DNA of 56,720 nt from Gemmatimonadota bacterium (GTDB taxonomy: Bacteria > Latescibacterota > UBA2968). The notes beneath the pieces were generated by a model. It saw nothing but the letters and a program-made list of their open reading frames with translations, made no database searches and was not told the DNA's origin. The DNA lies in NCBI GenBank assembly GCA_002727195.1, contig PBWH01000028.1, positions 5,077 to 61,796 of the forward strand, written 5' to 3'. How positions within the stretch are numbered: the first letter of the stretch is position 1; each line of letters starts with the position of its first letter. The position numbers and the translations under genes are program-made. This document shows positions 9,617 through 18,227 of this stretch, piece after piece.

Positions 9617-10345
9617 ATGCTGACCGACGAACAGAAACAGGCCTACGAGCAGGACGGGTATCTGGTCGTGGACAACCTGCTCAGTCACGAAGAGGCGGAT
9701 GCGTTTCTGGCTCAGCAGGAGAAGGAGACACCGGAAGAGGTCCGGGGTCTGGGGCTGAAGCGATATCAGGCTGACACGTCGTGGGCCTCGCTCGCAAGGC
9801 ACGAGAAGATCTGTGGGATCGTGTCCGAACTGATGGCGGGAGATCCGATGATCGTGCAGACGATGTATATGGCCAAGTCTCCCGAGGGTGGTACGGGTGT
9901 CGCGCTGCATCAGGATACGCACTACATCCGGAACGAGCCGAACACGTTGATGGCCTGTTGGCTAGCCCTCAGCGACACGGACAGGGACAACGGCGGGTTG
10001 TGTGTCGTGGCTGGAAGCCATAGGCGACCCCTTTATGAGACGGCTCCGCCCGAGGACGACAGCGAGCACGCAGCCTGGGTGAAGGATTACGAGATGCGTG
10101 ATCGTGACGGCAAGATTTGGGTCGAAGAGATGCACTCCCACCAGATCGTGGGATTGGAGCCCGATGAAATCACCTATCTGTCTGTACCCCGCGGCAGTGG
10201 GGTGTTCTTTACGAGTATGACCATCCACGGATCCTTTGCGAATCGGTCGGGATCACGGCCCAGGTTGGCCTTCGCGACGCATTATGTGAAGGATGGGACT
10301 TGGGTGTATCGGACGGATATACAGGACGTTCATTCGGTCAGTTGA
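9617..10345 (+). CDS. Phytanoyl-CoA dioxygenase (PhyH) family protein, copy 1
   Basis: A 242-residue Fe(II)/2-oxoglutarate-dependent oxygenase. The start is set at ATG 9617, because upstream in-frame codons overlap the previous gene and give no family similarity. The 2-His-1-carboxylate facial triad is visible: His98 and Asp100 in HQDTHY, and distal His204 in TIHGSF, followed by the Arg-rich SGSRPRLAF that binds 2-oxoglutarate. Expected to hydroxylate a small molecule. PhyH proteins are strongly expanded in Poribacteria/Latescibacterota-like genomes, and there are three in this window. Substrate unknown. Confidence 0.92.
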   Translation: MLTDEQKQAYEQDGYLVVDNLLSHEEADAFLAQQEKETPEEVRGLGLKRYQADTSWASLARHEKICGIVSELMAGDPMIVQTMYMAKSPEGGTGVALHQDTHYIRNEPNTLMACWLALSDTDRDNGGLCVVAGSHRRPLYETAPPEDDSEHAAWVKDYEMRDRDGKIWVEEMHSHQIVGLEPDEITYLSVPRGSGVFFTSMTIHGSFANRSGSRPRLAFATHYVKDGTWVYRTDIQDVHSVS

Positions 10346-10401
10346 GTCGCGGGTCTTGGGTCGTGAGTCGTGAGTCGAAAGTCTGAAGTCGAAGGTCAGA
10401 A
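10346..10401. repeat. Heptamer short tandem repeat (GTCNNNN x 8)
   Basis: Eight uninterrupted 7-nt units each beginning GTC (gtcgcgg, gtcttgg, gtcgtga, gtcgtga, gtcgaaa, gtctgaa, gtcgaag, gtcagaa) begin immediately after the PhyH stop codon. Similar in style to the short tandemly repeated sequences of filamentous cyanobacteria. Confidence 0.85.
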
Positions 10402-10404
10402 CCT

Positions 10405-10518
10405 ATGCTATTAGTGGACGCGCATCTCGATCTCGCGATGTCCACCTTCGCCGAAGGCTACGGCGCGACTTTGGATGCCCACTCTTCGCCTAATGGGAGG
10501 GTCTTTCAGTGCTGTTAG
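10405..10518 (+). pseudogene. Fossil 5' end of a duplicated M19 dipeptidase gene
   Basis: Codons 1-12 starting at ATG 10405 (10405-10440) encode the same peptide, MLLVDAHLDLAM, as the intact dipeptidase gene starting at 10509. The two 36-base copies differ at five bases: one in the start codon (ATG versus GTG) and four at synonymous third positions. After codon 12 the frame runs into unrelated sequence containing a cttcgccgaag-type palindrome and ends at 10518. This looks like the remnant of a tandem paralogue deleted or replaced after codon 12. Confidence 0.7.
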
Positions 10519-11570
10519 TGGATGCCCATCTGGATCTCGCGATGAACGCGTTGAACTGGGATCGGAATCTCGATCTGACGGTGGAGCAGATCCGTGAGAT
10601 GGAGGCGGGGATGATCCCCCAGAAGGGGCGCGCGTGTGGGACGGTGGCGTTTCCTGAGATGCGGAAAGGGGAGGTTGGGCTCTCGATCGTGACGGTGATC
10701 GCGAGAACCTCTTGGCCGGACAGCCCGGCAACGGGCGCGGCGTGTCAGGAGATCTCGTATGCGAAGGCGCAGGGGCAGCTCGCGTATTACCGGTGCCTCG
10801 AGTCTCAGGGCAAGGTCCGGATGATCGGCACCAAGAGCGAGCTCGAAGATCATCTCGGCAACTGGCAAGCCGACCCAGACACGACACCCCTTGGAATGGT
10901 TCTGAGCATGGAAGGGGCAGACCCGATCGTGTGGCCGGGGCAGATGCAGTCGTGGTGGAAGGACGGGCTCCGGATTGTGGGGCTTTCGCACTACGGGTTC
11001 AGCGCCTATGCACACGGAACGGACACAGAGGGCGGGCTGAGGGGAGAGGCCAGGGCGCTCTTAAAGGAAATGGAGCAGTTCGGGGCCGTTCTCGACACGA
11101 CCCATCTCGCCGATCTGGCGTTCTTCGAGGCGACCGATGCCTTTGACGGGCGGATCATGGCCAGTCATCAGAATAGCCGGACACTCGTAGATGGCGTTCG
11201 ACAGTTCACAGATGAGCAACTCAAACGTGTGATCGAGCGCGACGGGGTCATTGGCGCCGCGTTGGATGCGTGGATGTTGTATCCAGGATGGATCAAGGGC
11301 GAAACGCAACCCGAGGTGGTTGGCCTCGATGCGGTTGCAGACCAGATCGACTATGTCTGTCAGCTGGCCGGGAACTGCAAACACGCGGCGATCGGCAGCG
11401 ATCTCGATGGAGGCTACGGTAACGAACAATGCCCACGTGATCTGGACACCATCGTGGATCTGCAGAAGGTGGCCGGTCTCCTGGCCGATCGTGGCTATGC
11501 TGATGAAGACGTCCGCGCCATCATGCACGGCAACTGGATCCACTTCCTCAGGGAAGTCCTACCGGACTAG
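10509..11570 (+). CDS. Membrane dipeptidase-like protein (peptidase family M19)
   Basis: A 353-residue M19-type zinc hydrolase with GTG start at 10509. The N-terminal metal motif is DAHLD (residues 5-9). Later family landmarks are SMEGADP (the bridging Glu), VGLSHYG, LDTTHL, ASHQNSR and the C-terminal GSDLDGG. Renal-dipeptidase-like enzymes cleave dipeptides, often with D-residues. No signal peptide is seen, so it is probably cytoplasmic. A duplicated start lies 104 bases upstream. The next gene starts 5 bases after the stop. Confidence 0.92.
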   Translation: MLLVDAHLDLAMNALNWDRNLDLTVEQIREMEAGMIPQKGRACGTVAFPEMRKGEVGLSIVTVIARTSWPDSPATGAACQEISYAKAQGQLAYYRCLESQGKVRMIGTKSELEDHLGNWQADPDTTPLGMVLSMEGADPIVWPGQMQSWWKDGLRIVGLSHYGFSAYAHGTDTEGGLRGEARALLKEMEQFGAVLDTTHLADLAFFEATDAFDGRIMASHQNSRTLVDGVRQFTDEQLKRVIERDGVIGAALDAWMLYPGWIKGETQPEVVGLDAVADQIDYVCQLAGNCKHAAIGSDLDGGYGNEQCPRDLDTIVDLQKVAGLLADRGYADEDVRAIMHGNWIHFLREVLPD

Positions 11571-11575
11571 ACTGT

Positions 11576-13855
11576 TTGTCGCCAGGTGATCTCATCCGGG
11601 CAGCCTCCGGCCCAGTCCTGCTTCTTCGTTTAGAGGACGTTCCTGCCATTCGGTCCAAGGTCGAGTCCCACCAATGGGCTCGACGTGCCTACCGTAAGCT
11701 GGTAGATGCCGCTCAGTCCCGACTCGCGAACCCCGTCAAGATCCCCGACCGCGGCGGTCAATGGCCGCACTGGTATGCCTGCCAGGAGTGCGGCAGCCAG
11801 CTGGTTACCGAATCTCCTACCATCCATCGTTGTCCCAGCTGTGGGCTCGTCAACTCTGGTGAGCCGTGGGATTCCGTTCCACTGACCCGTGTTCACAACG
11901 CCCTGAGCGAAGACGTCCGCAAGCTGGGTGTCAGCTACGCGCTTACCGGCGATCGACCGTTTGCCGAGAAGGCGGCCGAGATTCTTCTGGGATACGCAGA
12001 GGCTTATCCGAAGTATCCCGTCCGTGACCATCACCTGAAAACCGACACCGATTGGGCGACGAAGGTGTCCTGGGGCACGCTCGGTGAATCGGTCTGGCTG
12101 ATCCCCGTATGCTGCGGATATGACCTGATTCGCCACGCAAACGTCCTCCGCCCTGCGGAGCATCAGGCTATTCGTGAACAGCTTCTCCGACCTGCCGCAC
12201 AACTCATCCTCAAGCACAACATCGGGATCCACAACATCCAATGCTGGCACAACTGTGCGATCGGCATGGCTGCCCTCGTGCTTCGCGATGCCGAATTGCT
12301 CGAGTTTGCGGTCGAGGGTGAGGTCGGGATTGTGGAGCAGATCGAGCAGGGCATTCGCGAGGATGGACAGTGGTTCGAGGGGTCGTGGGGATACCACTTC
12401 TATGGCATGACGCCGTTGGTTGCGTGGGCGGTGGCGCTTCGGAACTGTGGCCTCGACCTCTTCACCGACCGGGTACGACGGATGTTTACGGCTCCCCTGA
12501 AGGCGGTTCGCCCCGACGGCGGTATGCCGGCGTTTCACGACTCGGGTGGTGGTCCGCTGGCCAATCAGGCCCACCATTACGAAGTCGCATTCTCGGTGTT
12601 CGAAGATCCCGAACTGGTCATTCCCTTCGCCGATTCCTCGAGGGATTCCCTCGGTGCGTTGATCCATGGCTCTCCTGAGCTTCCAGACCCGTCGGTCTCC
12701 GTTTCTTCGGAGAGTCTGCCAGACAGTGGATTCGCATTCCTCAGACAGGGGAGTGCGAAACAGCCCACCTACGTCGCACTCGACTACGGGCCACACGGTG
12801 GGGGGCACGGTCATCCCGACAAGCTGGGGTTCACCCTGTTCGCTCGCGGAACGACTCAGGCGCCCGACCCCGGTTCCGTGGCGTATGGGATTCCGATTCA
12901 TCAGCAATGGTATAAGCAGACGGTCAGTCACAACACGATCGTCGTAGATGGCCAATCCCAGCAGCCTGCGACCGGTCAGTTAGAGTTCCTGGTGCGCGCA
13001 GATGGATTGGACGTGGTACAAGCAGATGCCGGGCCTGTGTATGATGGTGTCCAGGTCATACGGACGATGCTCGTGGCCTCCGATACGGTGCTGATCGTCG
13101 ATCGCGTTCGCTCCGAGCACTCCCACACGTTCGATTGGGCGTATCACAACCGTGGCGTCCTCCGCCCTGGCTTCAGTCATCGTCGCTTGAAAAAGCCACT
13201 CGAAGCAGCCGCCGGATATGAAGTGGTCGAGGACCTTCGGCGTGGGCGACCCGAAGGCACGTGGCAGTCGACGTGGCGACAGGAGGGTTCTGGCGTCCGA
13301 CTGACCTTGGTTGGCAGTCGTCGCGACACGCTGGTCTACACAGGGGTGGGACCAGCCAACGTCGATGGTCCGGGAATCGGGTTTGCGGGGGAGGATGTCC
13401 CTTTCGTCCTCGCGCGTCGAGAGGGACGGCGTCGAACGACGTTCGCCGCTGCGATTCAGGCCTTTGGGAGCAGACCAGCGAAGGATGAGTTCGAGAAGAT
13501 CACGTTGAGTCAGCCTGAACGTGGCCGAGGGTATCGCTACAGAAGAGGGCAGACCGATCTGACCGTGATCCTTCCGTTTCAGCGAGGCGCGCTTGCTTAC
13601 AATGCGGGGAAATTCCGAGGTGGTGGTCTGGTGCTCGATGCGCGCGAGGAGCGGGCGATTCTCTGCTCGGGATCCTTGCTGGTGTGGGTAGATCTGGAGG
13701 TGACTGTCGACCCGATCGGTTCCGTCGAGTTGACCAGGGATGCGTCCGGGATTCGGGTGACAAACCTGTCCGATCACGCAGTCGAGTTGACGCTGAATGG
13801 TCGGGCGACGTCGTTGCCGGCAGGCAGGCGATGGCGTATTCCGACGGTCGAGTGA
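11576..13855 (+). CDS. Heparinase II/III-like polysaccharide lyase with zinc-ribbon insertion
   Basis: A 759-residue protein with a probable TTG start at 11576. It has an N-terminal alpha/alpha toroid and a C-terminal beta-sandwich typical of heparinase II/III and alginate/ulvan lyases. Catalytic-type residues are seen in NIQCWHN and EGSWGYHFYG (Asn, His, Tyr), and a metal-binding stretch HGGGHGHPDKL lies at about residues 405-415. Two CxxC pairs (Cys69/72 and Cys86/89) form a rubredoxin-like knuckle, a recurring insertion in environmental heparinase-like proteins. No signal peptide is visible, suggesting action on imported oligosaccharides. Expected to beta-eliminate uronate-containing glycans; exact glycan unknown. 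Confidence 0.85.
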   Translation: MSPGDLIRAASGPVLLLRLEDVPAIRSKVESHQWARRAYRKLVDAAQSRLANPVKIPDRGGQWPHWYACQECGSQLVTESPTIHRCPSCGLVNSGEPWDSVPLTRVHNALSEDVRKLGVSYALTGDRPFAEKAAEILLGYAEAYPKYPVRDHHLKTDTDWATKVSWGTLGESVWLIPVCCGYDLIRHANVLRPAEHQAIREQLLRPAAQLILKHNIGIHNIQCWHNCAIGMAALVLRDAELLEFAVEGEVGIVEQIEQGIREDGQWFEGSWGYHFYGMTPLVAWAVALRNCGLDLFTDRVRRMFTAPLKAVRPDGGMPAFHDSGGGPLANQAHHYEVAFSVFEDPELVIPFADSSRDSLGALIHGSPELPDPSVSVSSESLPDSGFAFLRQGSAKQPTYVALDYGPHGGGHGHPDKLGFTLFARGTTQAPDPGSVAYGIPIHQQWYKQTVSHNTIVVDGQSQQPATGQLEFLVRADGLDVVQADAGPVYDGVQVIRTMLVASDTVLIVDRVRSEHSHTFDWAYHNRGVLRPGFSHRRLKKPLEAAAGYEVVEDLRRGRPEGTWQSTWRQEGSGVRLTLVGSRRDTLVYTGVGPANVDGPGIGFAGEDVPFVLARREGRRRTTFAAAIQAFGSRPAKDEFEKITLSQPERGRGYRYRRGQTDLTVILPFQRGALAYNAGKFRGGGLVLDAREERAILCSGSLLVWVDLEVTVDPIGSVELTRDASGIRVTNLSDHAVELTLNGRATSLPAGRRWRIPTVE

Positions 13856-13870
13856 TTACGGGAGTTCAGT

Positions 13871-14839
13871 ATGTTCAGGGTGACTAAGCCCGAAGGGGCC
13901 TATCAGATCGAGCTGGAAGACGTTCCCGTCCCCGAAATCAAGTCTTCCGAGGTTTTGATCCGGACGGAGCGAACCCTGATCAGTCGAGGGTCCGAGATCT
14001 GGCGTCGTTACGCCAGGGAAGAGGCCATCGATCCGGCGATCATGGGCTACAGCCTGGTGGGGTCGATCGTGCAGGTCGGTTCTGAGGTGGATGACCTGTC
14101 GATGGGCGAACGTGTCGCGGCGATCGCTCCACACGCCGAGTGGGTGGCAGTAGAGGTTACGCATTCGCCGATCAATCCGTCAGTCGTTTCTCTGCCGGGT
14201 GACGTGTCGTCAGAGGCCGGAACGTTCTGGCCACTGGGTACGAGTTCGGTGATGTGGATGGACGACCTCGACGCAGCAGAAGGCGATACGGTGGTGATCC
14301 TGGGCCAGGGGCTTGTGGGAAGCGGCTGTATGCAGGCCCTGCGGGCGCGATTCGACGGTCGCATTGTGGCGGTGGACGCGATTCCCGCTCGCTGTGAGCT
14401 GGCTGCCAGGCTGGGCGCGACGGACACGGTCGACGTCAGCAAGGAGGATCCGGTCGAAGCCGTGAAGGCGATGACCGATGGCGAACTCGCCGACAGGGTC
14501 GTGTATACGGTCGGTGGGCGATCCGGTGGACGCGCATTCGAGCAGGCGATCGACATGGTCAAGCGCGGTGGCTTGATCCAGGTGATCGGTCTCTACGAGG
14601 ATGCGCCCCTGCCATTGGACTCGGGCAAGATTCAGGGTAAGCGTATTCTGGGCGGATTCCTGGATATCGGAAAGCGACTTCAGGCTTCGGACCGCTCGAT
14701 CCAGTTGATCGCCGACCAGAAGATCAAGGTTGACGAGATGATCACGCACCGATATGACTTTAAGCGTGCCGCTGAAGCCTATGACATGCTTTACAACCGG
14801 CTGCACGAGTGCATGGGCGTGGTACTGGAGTGGCAGTGA
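13871..14839 (+). CDS. MDR-type dehydrogenase (alcohol dehydrogenase-like, zinc ligands absent)
   Basis: A 322-residue medium-chain dehydrogenase/reductase, 15 bases after the lyase gene. The Rossmann glycine motif is in VVILGQGLVGSG near residue 145, followed by the acidic strand end IVAVDAIPAR. The usual catalytic cysteine near residue 40 is replaced (LISRGSEIWRR) and no structural Cys cluster is present, so it belongs with zinc-independent members that use NAD(P)H. Its position after the polysaccharide lyase suggests reduction or oxidation of a sugar-derived carbonyl, by inference only. Confidence 0.87.
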   Translation: MFRVTKPEGAYQIELEDVPVPEIKSSEVLIRTERTLISRGSEIWRRYAREEAIDPAIMGYSLVGSIVQVGSEVDDLSMGERVAAIAPHAEWVAVEVTHSPINPSVVSLPGDVSSEAGTFWPLGTSSVMWMDDLDAAEGDTVVILGQGLVGSGCMQALRARFDGRIVAVDAIPARCELAARLGATDTVDVSKEDPVEAVKAMTDGELADRVVYTVGGRSGGRAFEQAIDMVKRGGLIQVIGLYEDAPLPLDSGKIQGKRILGGFLDIGKRLQASDRSIQLIADQKIKVDEMITHRYDFKRAAEAYDMLYNRLHECMGVVLEWQ

Positions 14840-14892
14840 GCAATGCAAAGCGGCAAATGCAAAAGGCAAAGTGACAAAAATAAAATGAAAAA
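14837..14892. repeat. Heptamer short tandem repeat (TGCAAAA type)
   Basis: Eight 7-nt units starting at the stop codon of the dehydrogenase (tgagcaa, tgcaaag, cggcaaa, tgcaaaa, ggcaaag, tgacaaa, aataaaa, tgaaaaa). Same phase and stop-codon-overlapping placement as the tract at 8564. Confidence 0.75.
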
Positions 14893-14898
14893 AGAACT

Positions 14899-14930
14899 CG
14901 TGGGAGCCGGCTCCGCCGGCGATTTCTGCG
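14899..14930. repeat. REP-like palindromic element
   Basis: The gtgggagccgg...ccggcgat pattern with 5-bp arms gccgg (14906-14910) and ccggc (14916-14920) resembles bacterial repetitive extragenic palindromes of the GTGGGAG type. A related element lies at 50832 (gtaggagccgcc...ggcgg). Confidence 0.55.
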
Positions 14931-14955
14931 ATTAAGCAACGAATAAGGGAGTGAC

Positions 14956-15831
14956 ATGAGGAACGGGTTTTTCAAGGGACACGGGCTGGGGAACGACTAC
15001 ATCGTGATGGATCCGACGGAGTTGGATTTCAAGCTGACGCCGAAGAACATCGTGAAGATCTGCGATCGGAACTGGGGGATCGGGAGTGACGGGATCCTGA
15101 CGTTGGAGAAGTCGAAGAAGGCGGACTTCGGGCTTCGGATTCTGAATCCGGATGGGAGTGAGGCGGAGAAGTCCGGGAACGGGCTCAGGATCTTCGCGCG
15201 TTACCTGAACGCGACGCGAAAGACGAAGAAGAAGCACTTTACGGTCGACACGAAGGGTGGTCTGGTGTCGATCGACCTACATATCGACCCATATGGTGAT
15301 GCGAGTTCCGCGACGGTTGAGATGGGGCAGGCGACCTTTCAGCCGAAAGCATTGCCCTGCTCACTCAAGGTCAAGGAGTTGATCGAGCAGCCGATCACGG
15401 CTGCAGGACGGAAACTGAAATTCACGGGGGTGAGCGTCGGGAATCCGCATTGCATCGTGTTCAAGCCGAAGGGTCAGAAGTGGACTCGGGAGGACCTGCT
15501 CGAACTGGGTCCCGAGCTCGAGAATCACAAGCTGTTCCCGAAGCGGACGAACGTGCAGCTGGCCGTGCCGACCGGGAAGCACGAGATCTTCATCCTGATC
15601 TGGGAGCGGGGAGCGGGAGAGACGCAGGCCTCCGGGTCGTCATCCTGCGCGGCGGCAAGCGCGGCCGTCCGTCTCGGGCTGGTCGAGGCGCCCGTGAAGG
15701 TGAACGCTCCCGGTGGGACGTTGGGGATCGATATCGACGAGGACTACAACCTGACGATGGAAGGTGCTGTCGCTGAGGTCGGACGCGGCGTGCTCAGCCC
15801 GTCGTTTGTCCGGGAGCTGAAGAGACGCTAG
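14956..15831 (+). CDS. Diaminopimelate epimerase-like protein with both catalytic Cys replaced by Ser
   Basis: A 291-residue DapF/proline-racemase-fold protein with ATG at 14956 and AAGGGA upstream. The N-terminal GHGLGNDYIVMD and overall length match DapF. In true DapF two cysteines act as the acid/base pair in CGNG and ACGSG/ACGTG motifs. Here residue 73 is Ser (EKSGNGLRIF) and residue 226 is Ser (ETQASGSSSC), while the nearby Cys231 remains. It could be a DAP epimerase variant, or an isomerase or dehydratase acting on another substrate. Its stop codon shares one base with the next start. Confidence 0.8.
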   Translation: MRNGFFKGHGLGNDYIVMDPTELDFKLTPKNIVKICDRNWGIGSDGILTLEKSKKADFGLRILNPDGSEAEKSGNGLRIFARYLNATRKTKKKHFTVDTKGGLVSIDLHIDPYGDASSATVEMGQATFQPKALPCSLKVKELIEQPITAAGRKLKFTGVSVGNPHCIVFKPKGQKWTREDLLELGPELENHKLFPKRTNVQLAVPTGKHEIFILIWERGAGETQASGSSSCAAASAAVRLGLVEAPVKVNAPGGTLGIDIDEDYNLTMEGAVAEVGRGVLSPSFVRELKRR

Positions 15832-16913
15832 TGCAGGAGGAACTGCCCCTGGACGACCTGGAGTCCGAACTGCACCGGACGTGGGGGCGCCGACTGGCCG
15901 GATGGTGGGCGCAGTACAACGAGGAGTATGTCGAGGGGCGGCTGCGGTCCCCTTCGTTCAGGATCGGCCAGAGCAAGACGACATTGGGATATTGGGATGG
16001 CCTGCGTCGGGAGATCACCCTCTCGGCGCATCATATTTTGCGGGACGACTGGACCGCTGTCCTGGAAACCCTGAGGCACGAGATGGCACATCAGTATGTG
16101 CACGAGGTGCTGGAGGTACTCGACGAGTCCGCACACGGGTCAGCCTTCCGGCAAGCTTGTGAGCGACTTCGCTGCTCACCGAAGGCAGGTGAGGCCCACG
16201 AGGATCTCAAAGGGAAAGGGCCCGACAAGAACCTGCGCGTAATTCAGAAGCTGTTGTCTCTCGCGCAGAGCCCGAACGAGAACGAGGCGCAGGCCGCGGT
16301 TCAGAAGGCCCGGCGACTGCTGATCAAGTATAACATCGATACCGTGGAGCTGGACCGGGAGCGTCAGTTCACCTGGCGGATTCTAGGACCCGTTAAAGCG
16401 CGTCACACATCAGCCGAGCTCTGGATCGGCGCCATCCTCAGCCAGTTCTTCTTCGTCGAATTGTTGTGGTGTCAGAGCTACGATGCGACCAGCGATCGTC
16501 GGGGCACCGCCCTTCAGATTTACGGGACACCGGACAACCTCGAGATGGCATCGTATGTGTATGCCTACCTGACCGACCTGCTGCCGGTACTCTGGGAGAC
16601 CTACCGGGAAGACAGAGGGCTTACGGGTAACCGGGAGCGTCAACGATACTACGCCGGCGTGCTCGAGGGCTTCCACTCCAAGCTTTCTGATCAGGAAGTG
16701 CAGATGGTCCAGTCAGAAGCACTCGTGTGGAAGGGAGATGCGCGTCTCGGCGCGTTCTTCCGCTACCATAATCCCCACGTGATCACGCGCTCCGGGGGTG
16801 GTGTCAGGCGGACGGAGACCTACGACGACGGGGTCGCCGAGGGGCGAAACGTTTCCATTCGCAGACCGATGAAAGAAGCCGGGACCGCGCGTGGGAGGAT
16901 GCTGGGACGGTAG
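15831..16913 (+). CDS. SprT-like zinc metallopeptidase domain fused to DUF2786
   Basis: A 360-residue protein whose GTG start shares its first base with the stop of the DapF-like gene (TAGTG), implying translational coupling. Residues about 60-115 carry the SprT-type zinc site HEMAH with a downstream HGSAFRQAC. Residues about 125-280 match DUF2786 (VIQKLLSLAQSPNENEAQ... ARRLLIKYNID), a domain often joined to SprT-like or phage-type proteins. SprT relatives cleave DNA-protein crosslinks in eukaryotes; the bacterial role is unclear. The stop abuts that of the convergent enolase-family gene with no gap. Confidence 0.83.
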   Translation: MQEELPLDDLESELHRTWGRRLAGWWAQYNEEYVEGRLRSPSFRIGQSKTTLGYWDGLRREITLSAHHILRDDWTAVLETLRHEMAHQYVHEVLEVLDESAHGSAFRQACERLRCSPKAGEAHEDLKGKGPDKNLRVIQKLLSLAQSPNENEAQAAVQKARRLLIKYNIDTVELDRERQFTWRILGPVKARHTSAELWIGAILSQFFFVELLWCQSYDATSDRRGTALQIYGTPDNLEMASYVYAYLTDLLPVLWETYREDRGLTGNRERQRYYAGVLEGFHSKLSDQEVQMVQSEALVWKGDARLGAFFRYHNPHVITRSGGGVRRTETYDDGVAEGRNVSIRRPMKEAGTARGRMLGR

Positions 16914-18026
16914 TCAGGCGACACGGTATCGATCGATGGTGGACTCGTTGACCGTCACACCAAGGCCTGGCCCCTCGGGGACAGACACGTAGCCGTCGAC
17001 CACCTCGAATTGCTCGTTCGTGATCTCGTGACGCAACGGTGAATCGGTCATGCAGAACTCGAAGATCTCACCGTGGGGCACCGATGCCAGCCCGTGGAGG
17101 CTTGCGGCGATGGTGATCCCGCTTTTGAAGCTGTGATTGACCACCTTTGCGTCGTGCTGATGGGCGAACTGTCCCGCGGCCACGAATATCGAGAGTCCAC
17201 AGCGACCTGGATCCGGTTGAATCCAGTGGAGGCCACCGTCGGTTACCAGGCGCTCGAAGTCGGGCAACCGTGACTCGGCCTCTCCTGTGGCGATCGGAAT
17301 CGGGCTCTCAGCGGTCAGGCGAGCAAAACCCTCGATGTCCTGTGGGTGTAGCGGTTCTTCGATCCAGAAGGGCCTGAATTCCTGGAACTGACGCGCCCTC
17401 TCGAGCGCGGTTTCCCAATCCCAGACCTGCCCGGCGTCGATCAGGACATCCACCTCATCACCGACGCCCCGCCTTGCCTCTCGAACGTGTGCGATGTCGC
17501 TGGTCTCCGATTCCCCCATAGGACCCCAGCCGAACTTGACCGCCATAAACCCCTGATCGGCGAATCGGCGACCCAGTTCGTAGGTCTCTTCCGGCGTATC
17601 CCCGAAAAGGATCGAGCAGTAGGCCCGGAATCGCTTTCCGTTCTGTCCGCCCAAAAGCTGGTAGGCCGGCTTGTCGGCTGCCTTTCCGGCGATGTCCCAG
17701 AGTGCCAGGTTGATCCCGGCCATCGCGTGTGAGCCGACCCCTACACGGCCATAGTAGTTCGCGGCTTCGTCCATCGCGTCTGTGCAGTCACCGATATCCA
17801 GCGCGTCGCGCCCGACGAGTGCGTTCGCGAAGCCGTTACAGATCTGGTGTGAGAGGGGGGCATCTACGACCGCTTTCACGACCGTCGGGCAAGAGTCGAC
17901 TTCGCCCCAACCACTTATGCCTGCGTCCGTGTCGATTCGGATCAAGCAGGTGTCCTGGGTTCCATCGCAGGCGGCATTGACTTCGGGGAGCCGCAATACC
18001 ATCGCTTCTACAGAGGTGATCTTCAT
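16914..18026 (-). CDS. Enolase-superfamily (mandelate racemase/muconate lactonizing type) enzyme
   Basis: A 370-residue enzyme with an N-terminal capping domain and a TIM barrel. Divalent-metal ligands appear in order: Asp in LIDAGQVWD, Glu in WIEEPLHP, Glu in ATGEAES. A general-base Lys is in MAVKFGWG, and a His is in VVNHSFKSG, the arrangement of mandelate-racemase-subgroup dehydratases and racemases acting on sugar acids. Only one Lys of the usual Lys-x-Lys is present (KFG). ATG start at 18026. Divergent from the PhyH gene at 18228 and convergent with the SprT gene, so it is transcribed alone. Confidence 0.9.
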   Translation of the reverse strand: MKITSVEAMVLRLPEVNAACDGTQDTCLIRIDTDAGISGWGEVDSCPTVVKAVVDAPLSHQICNGFANALVGRDALDIGDCTDAMDEAANYYGRVGVGSHAMAGINLALWDIAGKAADKPAYQLLGGQNGKRFRAYCSILFGDTPEETYELGRRFADQGFMAVKFGWGPMGESETSDIAHVREARRGVGDEVDVLIDAGQVWDWETALERARQFQEFRPFWIEEPLHPQDIEGFARLTAESPIPIATGEAESRLPDFERLVTDGGLHWIQPDPGRCGLSIFVAAGQFAHQHDAKVVNHSFKSGITIAASLHGLASVPHGEIFEFCMTDSPLRHEITNEQFEVVDGYVSVPEGPGLGVTVNESTIDRYRVA

Positions 18027-18176
18027 GTTCGCGCCATGTGAATGTGAGAGATTCGTGCTTTCAGACGATCCAACTTAAGTCGCGCTATTCGATGTGGCAA
18101 AGCGGCTAAAGCAGGGGCTGCGGCGCAGACAAAGCGGTTGCTCGGCATGTTTTGGGGGCATAGCTTGGTAGAAGCA

Positions 18177-18198
18177 GTCAGATAGTCAGTGGTCATTG
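18177..18198. repeat. Heptamer-like tract (GTCAGTA type) in the divergent intergenic region
   Basis: gtcagata-gtcagtg-gtcattg just upstream of the PhyH start. This is the same GTCAG repeat family as at 26776 and 31205. The 201-base gap 18027-18227 otherwise shows no recognisable gene. Confidence 0.5.
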
Positions 18199-18227
18199 GG
18201 CTTGGATGCGATGGATGGAGTTTTATC

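Noticed and set aside
10346..10401. GTC heptamer tract considered as a CRISPR array
   Set aside because: Period is 7 nt with no spacer-sized unique segments and no cas genes in the window.
11630..12955. 441-residue minus-strand frame in the heparinase-like gene
   Set aside because: Antisense to conserved lyase motifs, no RBS or domain.
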